A DNA stretch of 57,011 nucleotides from a virus, in IMG/VR virus record IMGVR_UViG_3300044984_002188, positions 1 to 57,011 of that record; one strand, written 5' to 3'. The notes under the pieces are model-generated. The model saw only the letters and a program-made list of their open reading frames with translations, did not search any database and was not told the DNA's origin. Shown piece after piece: positions 5,879 through 12,726 of this stretch. Position 1 is the first letter of the stretch, and each line of letters begins with the position of its first letter. The translations under genes and the position numbers were made by a program.

Positions 5879-6421
5879 ATGACCACGTACTTCATTGGTT
5901 GCCCACACTTTGGACACGAAGCAATGTATCGCTTCGTTCGTGCCAATGGTGAAAAGGTTCGTCCATATGCATCAGCCGCAGAAGGTGATGCCGTTATAAT
6001 GGAGAATTGGAATAAGACTGTTTCCAAAGGTGACAAGGTGTATGTCATGGGAGATGTAGCATTCACACCCAAGGATCTCAAGATTCTTGAATCACTCAAT
6101 GGTTCCAAGATTCTTATCAAGGGTAACCATGACACTCTCGAACTTTCAAAATATGCCAAGTACTTTCGTGATGTTCGTGCTTATCACAAACTCGATAATG
6201 AAATTCTTTCGCATATTCCAATTCACCCCGTATCTCTGTGGAGAGCCAAGCGGAATGCATCTTGGCTAAATATTCATGCCCATCTTCATGCCGAAGAAGT
6301 GATGCTTGCAGAAGGAGTGACAGATCTGAGATATTTCTCTTGCTGTGTGGAGAGAATAGGGTATACTCCTATAAGTATTGATGAGATACGAAATCGTGTT
6401 GCTAAACTTCACTTAACCTAA
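5879..6421 (+). CDS. Calcineurin-like metallophosphoesterase
   Basis: The 180-residue protein has the metal-binding motifs of the family in order: GCPHFGH (residues 7-13), GDV (58-60), GNHD (82-85), a downstream histidine (about 112) and HAHLH (133-137). Such enzymes hydrolyse phosphomonoesters or diesters with two metal ions; the substrate is not predictable here. I chose ATG 5879 because GGAAAG lies just upstream and the previous gene stops at 5877; a longer frame to 5867 lacks this. It belongs to the plus-strand early block. Confidence 0.85.
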   Translation: MTTYFIGCPHFGHEAMYRFVRANGEKVRPYASAAEGDAVIMENWNKTVSKGDKVYVMGDVAFTPKDLKILESLNGSKILIKGNHDTLELSKYAKYFRDVRAYHKLDNEILSHIPIHPVSLWRAKRNASWLNIHAHLHAEEVMLAEGVTDLRYFSCCVERIGYTPISIDEIRNRVAKLHLT

Positions 6422-6432
6422 AAGGAAACCAT

Positions 6433-6546
6433 ATGAAAATTACACTCGAAACCGCCATTATCAAGTCCGCAATCTTTATCGCAAAGGTAGTTGTGTTCTG
6501 CGTTATCTTTAATAGCCTGTGCTTCTTCCGTAAAATCGGATTCTAA
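6433..6546 (+). CDS. 37-residue membrane peptide
   Basis: A short frame beginning MKITLETAIIKSAIFIAKVV and ending FFRKIGF. A central hydrophobic stretch (about residues 12-32) indicates a single membrane helix. AAGGAAAC lies just before the ATG. It fills the gap between the metallophosphoesterase and the next gene with no significant spacing, supporting real coding. Function unknown. Confidence 0.55.
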   Translation: MKITLETAIIKSAIFIAKVVVFCVIFNSLCFFRKIGF

Positions 6547-6556
6547 AGCAAACACT

Positions 6557-6766
6557 ATGAATGACGATATGCTTGAACTCAGTATGTGGCGTGATGGAAA
6601 CATTATGCACGAAAACTGCATAGAAGACATGAAGAAACTTAAAGAAGAACGCGATGAAGCACGGCGTGAGGTGTGTGAATTGGCTTCACGACCATACATT
6701 AAACACGCATACGAATATGCACACGAACGCGGCTGGGATTGTTTCCAGGAGAATAATAATGGCTAA
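6557..6766 (+). CDS. Small charged unknown protein
   Basis: 69 residues, helical and charged (EDMKKLKEERDEARREV), probably a short coiled coil. I chose ATG 6557, just after the previous stop; the longer frame to 6491 runs back over the small peptide gene. No family recognised. Confidence 0.5.
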   Translation: MNDDMLELSMWRDGNIMHENCIEDMKKLKEERDEARREVCELASRPYIKHAYEYAHERGWDCFQENNNG

Positions 6767-6995
6767 CACATTTGTAGGCGACAATGATCACGGTGATAAA
6801 GTTTTACCTTTATCAGATCTGCTGTGGGAAGAGGTTACAAAACTTCGCCAAGAGGTTGTTAGACTTAATAATGTAATCAACGAATTAAAATCGCTAGATG
6901 AACGCAACGAATCTGTAAAAAATAGTTATCAAAAGATTCTTGACAAACACCACGATATTTTTCAGAAATTAGCACAGGATAACACCAATGTCTGA
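6759..6995 (+). CDS. Small coiled-coil unknown protein
   Basis: 78 residues with a long heptad-like helix (LLWEEVTKLRQEVVRL and following). The ATG at 6759 has GGAG 6 bases upstream and overlaps the previous gene by 8 bases. No family recognised; co-transcribed with its neighbours. Confidence 0.55.
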   Translation: MANTFVGDNDHGDKVLPLSDLLWEEVTKLRQEVVRLNNVINELKSLDERNESVKNSYQKILDKHHDIFQKLAQDNTNV

Positions 6996-7221
6996 TGAAA
7001 CCACTGTAAGACACGGAATGACTGACGAACGTTGGGAGTATCTCATGCAGCCATTTGAAGGCGATGAAAATGTCATGCTTACTGCAAAAGAAGTTGACAA
7101 TGGGTGGCATTGGTGTTATAGTTGGGATAGTCTTCTCATTCATGTAGAAGATGTTGAGTTTGAACATTGTAAGTGTGATTTTATGAAAAGGTTTCGTAAG
7201 GAAAAGACAAATGAGAATTAA
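6988..7221 (+). CDS. Small unknown protein
   Basis: 77 residues, Trp-rich centre (NGWHWCYSWDSLL), basic C-terminus with HCKCDFMKRFRKE. It overlaps both neighbouring genes by a few bases, typical of a compact phage early operon. No family recognised. Confidence 0.55.
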   Translation: MSDETTVRHGMTDERWEYLMQPFEGDENVMLTAKEVDNGWHWCYSWDSLLIHVEDVEFEHCKCDFMKRFRKEKTNEN

Positions 7222-7525
7222 ACCACCTACACTCGGAGAAAAGATTGCAATGACAATGACAAACGATAATGCGCCTATTGCTGATGCATCCACTCTTGTG
7301 GCTCGGTTGGAGGAACACTCTGACTTTGCTCACAAGGTAGTTCGTGATCTTCTACGAGAAGCATCAGAACGAATTCAGTTTCTCACAAAGGAACGGGATT
7401 ACTTTGAGATGAAGATGATTTTCTATGCCAAGGATGTAGAGAAAGAAGAAAGAAATCAGTTGTACATAGCCAAAGAGGCTAAACACATGGAACTACATGG
7501 AACAGAATGTCTACCAAAAGAATAA
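7211..7525 (+). CDS. Small helical unknown protein
   Basis: 104 residues, charged and helical (RLEEHSDFAHKVVRDLLREA; EKEERNQLYIAKEAKH). AGGAAAAG precedes the ATG. It is the last gene of the block and converges on 7538-8125. The layout DLLREASERI resembles that of the 8431-8619 protein (DLCRDAAEEIR), so the two may be distant relatives. Confidence 0.55.
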   Translation: MRIKPPTLGEKIAMTMTNDNAPIADASTLVARLEEHSDFAHKVVRDLLREASERIQFLTKERDYFEMKMIFYAKDVEKEERNQLYIAKEAKHMELHGTECLPKE

Positions 7526-7540
7526 GTTTTATTAAACTTA
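7523..7540. terminator. Weak hairpin between convergent genes
   Basis: TAAGTTT and AAACTTA arms with a TATT loop. It lies exactly over the two convergent stops. The stem is only A/T-rich, so it is at best a weak bidirectional terminator. Confidence 0.3.
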
Positions 7541-8125
7541 CATAGTTGGAAAAAATGGACTATTTGGACTTGGTGGTCCATAATTGAATGTACCTGGAGT
7601 ACCTTCAGGAGTGTTTTTTCTCATAGGTGGATTTTCTTGTTCATCTATTTCCCATTCAAACCATTCTGGTGATGCATATGGGTATGGATTATCGGCATGC
7701 CAATTTTTAAGAATCCACTCGCGTCTATCACGAAGATAATTAGGACTACCAACTGGATGTTTAGACTTAAAGGTTGGAAATGGACCTGGACCACTAAATG
7801 GTCGAGGTACATTTGGATCTAAATTTTGATTTGGGTGGGGCTCATTAAAATTACGCATACGACCATCTTGAGTTAGTTCATATCGCTCCTGGTCCGTCAT
7901 TTGTTCTGGAACACCTTGCGTAGGCAGTGGTCTATCAGATTCACTCAACATTTTTTTTAAATATTGAACTTGCTCTTGTAAATTTTGAGCTAAAGTTTGA
8001 TAATATTTGGTAGTAGGATTACGATCAATAATTTCTTGCTGCTTATTAATTTCAGCAGCTTTTAAAATTTTTGCGTTATCGTAAATATTATTTGATAGAT
8101 TTAAATGGTCTTTAAAGAAATTCAT
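7538..8125 (-). CDS. Coiled-coil internal head protein candidate (LSE site)
   Basis: 195 residues. A helical N-terminal third ends in LQEQVQYLKKMLSES (about 49-63), matching the block in the 2712-3170 protein; the E at residue 62 fits an L-x-E prohead-protease site. The remainder is Pro/Asn/Gly-rich and probably extended. TATAAATA lies 5 bases before the ATG. Probably a late virion protein; precise role unknown. Confidence 0.55.
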   Translation of the reverse strand: MNFFKDHLNLSNNIYDNAKILKAAEINKQQEIIDRNPTTKYYQTLAQNLQEQVQYLKKMLSESDRPLPTQGVPEQMTDQERYELTQDGRMRNFNEPHPNQNLDPNVPRPFSGPGPFPTFKSKHPVGSPNYLRDRREWILKNWHADNPYPYASPEWFEWEIDEQENPPMRKNTPEGTPGTFNYGPPSPNSPFFPTM

Positions 8126-8130
8126 ATAAC

Positions 8131-8138
8131 TATTTATA
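8131..8138 (-). promoter_or_regulatory. T4-like late promoter (TATAAATA)
   Basis: Exact octamer 5 bases before the ATG at 8125; predicts a leaderless late mRNA. Confidence 0.7.
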
Positions 8139-8149
8139 TTAGATTATAT

Positions 8150-8177
8150 TTGACATTAGAGTATTTTGAGATATACT
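8150..8177 (+). promoter_or_regulatory. Sigma70-like promoter
   Basis: TTGACA (8150-8155), 16-base spacer, TATACT (8172-8177), 6 bases, ATG 8184. Likely drives the membrane peptide, tRNA-Glu, tRNA-Gln and GroES-like genes. Confidence 0.75.
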
Positions 8178-8183
8178 AAACAT

Positions 8184-8348
8184 ATGAAAAATCTCTTCAA
8201 TAAATTGACTATACCACTCATTGTTCTTGGTATTGTCAATATAATTGGTTTTATTTACCATACTAACTATACAGGTGCGGTAGTTGGTAGTTTTGTTGGA
8301 TTAATTGTTGCATTTCTTTCAATTGAAATTCGTGCAAAGTTTGAATAA
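8184..8348 (+). CDS. Small two-helix membrane protein
   Basis: 54 residues with two hydrophobic segments (LTIPLIVLGIVNIIGFIY and YTGAVVGSFVGLIVAFLSI). ATG 8184 was chosen because it sits 6 bases after TATACT; the longer frame (8166) would start inside the promoter. It is directly followed by tRNA-Glu. No family recognised. Confidence 0.6.
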   Translation: MKNLFNKLTIPLIVLGIVNIIGFIYHTNYTGAVVGSFVGLIVAFLSIEIRAKFE

Positions 8349-8353
8349 AAATT

Positions 8354-8428
8354 GGTCCTATCGTCTAGCCTGGTTTAGGACCTGAGACTTTCAATCTCAG
8401 TACATGGGTTCAAATCCCATTAGGATCA
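8354..8428 (+). tRNA. tRNA-Glu (TTC)
   Basis: A 75-base cloverleaf. Acceptor GGTCCTA pairs with TAGGATC, anticodon stem TGAGA/TCTCA with loop CTTTCAA (anticodon TTC), and T-arm ATGGG-TTCAAAT-CCCAT. Discriminator A at 8428. CCA is not encoded. The next ATG follows after only two bases. Confidence 0.92.
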
Positions 8429-8430
8429 CT

Positions 8431-8619
8431 ATGAATGATATAGAATTAAGATTAAGAAACATGTCGGAAAAATGGCACACAGTAAACCGAGAGGTTTCTG
8501 ATCTGTGTCGTGATGCTGCGGAAGAAATTAGAGTAATGAAATTAAAAGGAACATATGCCGATGATCTTATCCATGCGTATAAGCGTGGAACAGGTTGGGG
8601 CATAGGTAGTGATGAATAA
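8431..8619 (+). CDS. Small helical protein between two tRNAs
   Basis: 62 residues, mostly helical and charged, resembling the C-terminal gene of the previous block in its DLCRDAAEEIR stretch. ATG 8431 is 2 bases after the tRNA-Glu discriminator, so the frame starting at 8404 (inside the tRNA) is not credible. tRNA 3' processing would leave an mRNA with essentially no leader. Function unknown. Confidence 0.55.
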   Translation: MNDIELRLRNMSEKWHTVNREVSDLCRDAAEEIRVMKLKGTYADDLIHAYKRGTGWGIGSDE

Positions 8620-8624
8620 TATTT

Positions 8625-8697
8625 TGAGGGTTAGTTCAGTTGGTAGAACGTGGGACTTTGGTTCCCAATGTCGGGAGTTCGAATCTCTCACCCTCAG
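8625..8697 (+). tRNA. tRNA-Gln (TTG)
   Basis: A 73-base cloverleaf. Acceptor TGAGGGT pairs with ACCCTCA, anticodon loop CTTTGGT gives TTG, T-arm around GGGAG-TTCGAAT-CTCTC, discriminator G. CCA is not encoded. Confidence 0.92.
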
Positions 8698-8710
8698 TTA
8701 AGGAAATAAT

Positions 8711-8968
8711 ATGGCAAATTTTAAACCTATCGGCAAATACATTTGGGTCAAGACTACTTTTGGTGGCGAAAAGACCAACGAGTTTGGTATCATCTACCAA
8801 GAGCGTTCTAAGTCCAAGTTCATTTGGAGTACTGTTCTCGCTATCGGTGATAAGTTGACCGAAGATATCAAGGTTGGTGATGAGATTCTTTGGGATGTCA
8901 CCCAATTAAAAGATGGCTACAGTGGAAACCATTTAGTGCATCAAGATTGGGTTCAGGCTACTAATTAA
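8711..8968 (+). CDS. GroES-like co-chaperonin candidate
   Basis: 85 residues whose order of segments matches GroES/cpn10: KPIGKYIWVK at the start, a mobile-loop-like GGEKTNEFGIIYQ (about 18-30), VLAIG (about 43-47), IKVGDEILWD (about 55-64) and a closing HLVHQDWVQA. T4 encodes such a protein (gp31) to fold its capsid protein with host GroEL; the same role is plausible here. AAGGAAAT precedes the ATG. Homology is remote, so the call is from pattern, not identity. Confidence 0.6.
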   Translation: MANFKPIGKYIWVKTTFGGEKTNEFGIIYQERSKSKFIWSTVLAIGDKLTEDIKVGDEILWDVTQLKDGYSGNHLVHQDWVQATN

Positions 8969-8970
8969 TA

Positions 8971-9453
8971 TTATATTTTTATATCAAGCAAGGTTCCCAT
9001 ATTGGGTTTCTTTGCTTTTTTAAGATTAATATCAGCTTGTGTATCAATATGTTTACGAATGGTTTCATTTGCATCAGCGATAGAATCATAATCCTTTTCA
9101 CTAATGCTTGATCCTCTTTCTTTTATAAGAGACTCACGAGTAGATTTTGTTATATGTTGAAGCGCATCATATAAATCTGGCTCACCATATTGAGTGGTAA
9201 GGTTTTTATGCAATTCTCCAAAGTGTTGCGAATCATCACCCAAAATCTTAGATATTGATCCACCTAAATGTTTTTTAAATTCACCATGAATACCTGTATC
9301 ATCACCTTGTACATTTGGAAGTTCAGTATTGATAAAATGTAAAAACTGACCTAATACATGATCTCTATGATCATTTATTTTTGGTTTTTTATCTCCATAA
9401 TTAAATGGTACGATGTCATTTTCTTCAAGTAAATATTGTTTAAAAGTTTTCAT
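8971..9453 (-). CDS. Internal head protein with capsid-targeting leader
   Basis: 160 residues starting MKTFKQYLLEEND, close to the T4 internal-protein leader, with predicted cleavage after LLE (residue 10) or LEE (11). The mature part is soluble, His/Asp/Lys-rich and helical with no recognised fold. AATAAATA lies 7 bases before the ATG. Likely packed in the head and injected. Confidence 0.65.
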   Translation of the reverse strand: MKTFKQYLLEENDIVPFNYGDKKPKINDHRDHVLGQFLHFINTELPNVQGDDTGIHGEFKKHLGGSISKILGDDSQHFGELHKNLTTQYGEPDLYDALQHITKSTRESLIKERGSSISEKDYDSIADANETIRKHIDTQADINLKKAKKPNMGTLLDIKI

Positions 9454-9460
9454 ACTACAT

Positions 9461-9468
9461 TATTTATT
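9461..9468 (-). promoter_or_regulatory. T4-like late promoter (AATAAATA)
   Basis: AATAAATA 7 bases before the ATG at 9453. Confidence 0.6.
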
Positions 9469-9477
9469 AAAAGAAAC

Positions 9478-9500
9478 AACCCCCGAACATCTCGGGGGTT
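9478..9500 (-). terminator. Rho-independent terminator
   Basis: AACCCCCGA pairs perfectly with TCGGGGGTT around a 5-base loop. On the minus strand it is followed by GTTTCTTTT. It ends transcription of the internal-protein gene at 9532-10146, just upstream of the next late promoter. Confidence 0.8.
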
Positions 9501-9531
9501 GACATACTAAAGGTTCAAATTTTAGTACGAT

Positions 9532-10146
9532 TTATCTGTTTCCTCTAAAATACATTTTATTCTGATCATCGCGCACATCACGTGCATGACTTTGATCACC
9601 GATACGTTCTAAAGTATCTTCAATATGTGCAGCAAATGCTCCTTGACCACCTAACAGTTTGTATGATGCTTTAAGCCCTTCTGCGTGTGAAGAATCAGCT
9701 TGATCTAAACTTCCTTTTTTAATTAATTGACTAAGATGTTGAGAAATTTCAGCATGAGTTTTTGGATCAATTGAACCACCTGCAGATCCACCTTCATCAT
9801 TGTCTAAAAAATCTTGAAGCATATCGGAAGAGGATGGACCTTTTTTTGCTTCATTTAAAATTCTTGGAAAGCCACCATAACTTATTTGACCATAAGAAAT
9901 AACTGTACCTTCTTTAAGGGTAGTCTTCTTCTTTTTATCAATGGCTTTCTTGATTGCCTTATCCTTAGATCCAAAGTACTCATCCTTTGATGATTCTACT
10001 TCACCATCACCATCATAGTCTTTGGTAGATTTCTTGTCCTTCTTTTTCGATTTGTTAAACTTACTGATATCAAATCGTTTCTCAATGAGATTGAGTTGAG
10101 CTTGAAGTTGTTCGTACAATGCTTTGTAGTATTCTAGGTCATTCAT
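9532..10146 (-). CDS. Internal head protein with EF-hand-like loop and paired cleavage sites
   Basis: 204 residues. An N-terminal coiled coil (YYKALYEQLQAQLNLIEKRF), a lysine-rich stretch, an Asp-rich loop DYDGDGEVESS (about 43-53) resembling a calcium-binding EF-hand/dockerin loop, and another Lys-rich helix. Then comes TLKE (E79), a 20-residue block containing YGGFP, and LNE (E99). The same block flanked by the same two L/I-x-E sites recurs in the 10918-11319 protein. TATAAATA lies 5 bases before the ATG. Likely a processed head protein. Confidence 0.6.
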   Translation of the reverse strand: MNDLEYYKALYEQLQAQLNLIEKRFDISKFNKSKKKDKKSTKDYDGDGEVESSKDEYFGSKDKAIKKAIDKKKKTTLKEGTVISYGQISYGGFPRILNEAKKGPSSSDMLQDFLDNDEGGSAGGSIDPKTHAEISQHLSQLIKKGSLDQADSSHAEGLKASYKLLGGQGAFAAHIEDTLERIGDQSHARDVRDDQNKMYFRGNR

Positions 10147-10151
10147 ATTAT

Positions 10152-10159
10152 TATTTATA
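10152..10159 (-). promoter_or_regulatory. T4-like late promoter (TATAAATA)
   Basis: Exact octamer 5 bases before the ATG at 10146; it overlaps the stop codon region of the upstream gene. Confidence 0.7.
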
Positions 10160-10892
10160 AACTTAATCGTTTATCCTGTGTTGATTTAATATACTCATTC
10201 ATTTTATCCAAATAACCCCTATTTCGTAGTTCTTTGAATACCATATTCTCAATACTCACTTCTCCAGACTTTTTAAGTCCAGAACTTCTCATATTTCGAA
10301 TCTTTTCTTTCAATTTATCAAAAGATTCATCTTCAGCATTTGATGAAATTAAATCATCAATTTTTTCAATATATTCGTTAACCTTCTTTTCAATACTTGG
10401 ATCATTTAAATCTACATCTTGGTGTTTTGGTTCCGTGATCCATTGGTCATTAAGCACGCTATAAGCCCCCTGGTCAGGTGGTACGGCTTCTTTGATGTCT
10501 TGAGCGTATATTTCTACATCATGCCCTAGAATGGAAATGTCATGAGTTAAAGACCAAAGTTGCTTCTTATCTTTAAGATAGTCATCTATTAAATTTGGGC
10601 AATTATCAATTTTTCTTTTATCAACAAGAATGTGAAGATCGATATCTGAATAAGAAGTATATGCATAACTTGCATTACCACCAACTAGAATATAATCTTC
10701 TACTGCACTTTCTGGTAAACCAACCCATTCAACCCAGGTACTCCCAATTTCTAGAAGTTTAGCTTTAATATTCTTTTTTAATTGCATACCATCCCAAATC
10801 TTTGGATTTAGTTCATTATGATATTCAAGAGTTAAAGAAGTATTTTCTTCTAAGAATTGTTTAAAAGAAAGTATTTTATATTCTTTAATCAT
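10155..10892 (-). CDS. Nucleotidyltransferase-like protein with capsid-targeting leader
   Basis: 245 residues. The leader LSFKQFLEEN (about 8-17) resembles the other capsid-targeting leaders, with a predicted cut after LEE (residue 16). The body has a polymerase-beta/MNT-type nucleotidyltransferase core: GGNASYAYTSYSDIDLHILV (about 69-88), with D-x-D at DID, and a third acidic position in HDVEIYAQD. Such enzymes add nucleotides to proteins, RNA or small molecules. Together with the leader this suggests an injected enzyme comparable in logic to T4 Alt, although the chemistry differs. The acceptor is unknown. Confidence 0.75.
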   Translation of the reverse strand: MIKEYKILSFKQFLEENTSLTLEYHNELNPKIWDGMQLKKNIKAKLLEIGSTWVEWVGLPESAVEDYILVGGNASYAYTSYSDIDLHILVDKRKIDNCPNLIDDYLKDKKQLWSLTHDISILGHDVEIYAQDIKEAVPPDQGAYSVLNDQWITEPKHQDVDLNDPSIEKKVNEYIEKIDDLISSNAEDESFDKLKEKIRNMRSSGLKKSGEVSIENMVFKELRNRGYLDKMNEYIKSTQDKRLSL

Positions 10893-10917
10893 TTTTTTAT
10901 ATACAATTATAGTAAAC

Positions 10918-11319
10918 TTAATTTACTCTTTGGCCATTTCCGTAATCAACAAACCACTGTTGCATGCGTTCCCATAAATCTAACCATTGTTGCCAACGTA
11001 TTAGAAAATCTGGTCTACTTTCACCAGGAATTTGCTTTGGTTGATTGTCTTTTTGCCAATTCCACCACCAATCTATCCATTCTTGTGAATTTCCAGGTGG
11101 TGGTACAGGTTTATCTGTTGGATACACTCCAGGAGGTGGTCCAGCTGGAATTCCTGGAGCTGGTCCCCCCGCACCATTACTATTCGTAGAAGTTTGAGCA
11201 GTTATTACAGTAGGCTCATTAACTTCATTAATATTTTTAGGAAATCCACCATAATTAATAATATTGTTTCCTATTACTCTACCTTCATTTAAATTATATT
11301 TTTTATTATAGTAATTCAT
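10918..11319 (-). CDS. Internal head protein with paired cleavage sites
   Basis: 133 residues. The N-terminus has NLNE (E12) and NINE (E32) flanking a 20-residue block with INYGGFP, almost the same block as in the 9532-10146 protein. The rest is Pro/Gly-rich then Trp-rich (WIDWWWNWQKD; WQQWLDLWERMQQW). Processing would release the block and a mature C-terminal part. Function unknown. Confidence 0.55.
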   Translation of the reverse strand: MNYYNKKYNLNEGRVIGNNIINYGGFPKNINEVNEPTVITAQTSTNSNGAGGPAPGIPAGPPPGVYPTDKPVPPPGNSQEWIDWWWNWQKDNQPKQIPGESRPDFLIRWQQWLDLWERMQQWFVDYGNGQRVN

Positions 11320-11322
11320 TTA

Positions 11323-11709
11323 TTATCTCATTCCGTGTAAACCTTTTAATCTCATGACTTCTCGTGTATATGCATTTCCTTGAGAAGTATTTAAAGTCTG
11401 CCAACTTGCATTTTCTGGTTGTTCAGTTTCTAAAGTATTTGGATTATCATAATCTAATGTTATTAGCTCTCTAATCTCTGCTTCTGTTTCTGGTGTATGT
11501 GTAAAACCCTGATATGGTAGAGGCTTTAAAGGATCCTCTGGAGGTGGCATACCCTTCTTACCCCCCTTACCTTTTTTAGAAGGCATACCAGGAGGTGGCA
11601 TAACACCCGGAGGCATTGCCATTTGAGGCATTCCGGGTCCACCTGGAGGACCAACTAATGCTAATTCTTCATTTATAAAAGCTTTAAACGATAAAATTGA
11701 TTTTTTCAT
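11323..11709 (-). CDS. Pro/Gly/Met-rich internal head protein candidate
   Basis: 128 residues starting MKKSILSFKAFINEELAL; the SFKAFINE stretch matches the capsid-targeting leaders, with a predicted cut after INE (residue 14). A Pro/Gly/Met-rich disordered stretch and a KKGKGGKKG basic patch follow, then an acidic C-terminal half. The ATG overlaps the stop of the upstream gene. Function unknown. Confidence 0.6.
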   Translation of the reverse strand: MKKSILSFKAFINEELALVGPPGGPGMPQMAMPPGVMPPPGMPSKKGKGGKKGMPPPEDPLKPLPYQGFTHTPETEAEIRELITLDYDNPNTLETEQPENASWQTLNTSQGNAYTREVMRLKGLHGMR

Positions 11710-12389
11710 GTGTTATTTCCATTATAACTGTTATCATTATAATTTTTAATTTTATAAACTTGGCGAGAATATTGATCGTAATGATATGTTTCTGTAGGAA
11801 CAGTAGGTGCTGCACGACCTGATACTTCATCGGGTACATAAAGATTATATTTTTGTAACATTGCTTTTAAATTTTGTTGTAAATGATTGGCAACAGCGTT
11901 ATTCATTGTTTGCCATGTTACAACTTTTGATTCTGGTGCTAAATTAAATTTTTCTTTTACTTTATCAGTATAGGCGCGGCTAACAGAACTGTTATCAGTT
12001 TTATCAGCATATTGATTAACAAATTGTTGTACTGAAGCAGTTAAAGTTGGAGCTAGTTCAAATCCCATACCAAAACTTGCTGTATTTACAGAAGTTCCGG
12101 GAGTATTGGCTACAATTACTGCCCCTGCACCAGTTTGGTTTTCTGCAGTATCAAATGCTGGGAATACACTAGCAATTGATTCTATACCTTTAACTGGAAC
12201 TAATACAGGTTCTTTAGGTGGTGCAGCAGCTTCAAAAATACCTTTAGATGTTTTATTTCGTTTAAAAGAATCAAATAATTGAGATTTAATTCCTTTGTTG
12301 ACTTTTTTAATGCCTAAAGCAGAAGAATTTAGTTTTGAACTAAAAACATCCTGCACGTTATAAACATTTCCTTCATTCGTTTCTTGCAT
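11706..12389 (-). CDS. Internal head protein candidate (IFE site)
   Basis: 227 residues. After a basic N-terminal region of about 50 residues comes GIFEAAAPP, an excellent gp21-type site (cut after E53, followed by Ala). The mature part has no recognised fold. TATAAATA lies 5 bases before the ATG, so this is the first gene of the late group running down to 9532. Confidence 0.6.
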   Translation of the reverse strand: MQETNEGNVYNVQDVFSSKLNSSALGIKKVNKGIKSQLFDSFKRNKTSKGIFEAAAPPKEPVLVPVKGIESIASVFPAFDTAENQTGAGAVIVANTPGTSVNTASFGMGFELAPTLTASVQQFVNQYADKTDNSSVSRAYTDKVKEKFNLAPESKVVTWQTMNNAVANHLQQNLKAMLQKYNLYVPDEVSGRAAPTVPTETYHYDQYSRQVYKIKNYNDNSYNGNNT

Positions 12390-12394
12390 AATAC

Positions 12395-12402
12395 TATTTA
12401 TA
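12395..12402 (-). promoter_or_regulatory. T4-like late promoter (TATAAATA)
   Basis: Exact octamer 5 bases before the ATG at 12389. Confidence 0.7.
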
Positions 12403-12425
12403 CATTATATTTCATCTATACAATC

Positions 12426-12716
12426 ATGGCAAAAATACGCAAAACAGCTCCAGCTAAAAAAAGAAAATCTCCAATTTTTCCCCCAGTACCTGTAAAAGTA
12501 TATCCAGCTTTTATTCAATCTTTTATAGATGAAGTTGAAAGTAAACACAATTTTAAAGTTGTTGTAAATCAATATACTGAGGATAGCACATACCATGTTG
12601 GAGTATGTAAGCCAGTAAAGCACAATAAATATCACTGTATCTGGATGTCAAATTTTGTAGATAATCCAGAAATATTGAAAACATTCTGGTTAAGCGAATC
12701 ATTTAAAAATTCCTAA
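12426..12716 (+). CDS. Small basic unknown protein
   Basis: 96 residues with a Lys/Ala/Pro-rich basic N-terminus (KIRKTAPAKKRKSPIF) and a folded-looking remainder. I chose ATG 12426; the longer frame (12384) would run antisense through the late promoter of the neighbour. No clear promoter or Shine-Dalgarno site was found. Function unknown. Confidence 0.5.
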   Translation: MAKIRKTAPAKKRKSPIFPPVPVKVYPAFIQSFIDEVESKHNFKVVVNQYTEDSTYHVGVCKPVKHNKYHCIWMSNFVDNPEILKTFWLSESFKNS

Positions 12717-12719
12717 ATA
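12712..12719 (+). promoter_or_regulatory. Late-type promoter (CCTAAATA)
   Basis: CCTAAATA 7 bases before ATG 12727; it overlaps the end of the previous gene. Confidence 0.5.
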
Positions 12720-12726
12720 TGGTAGA

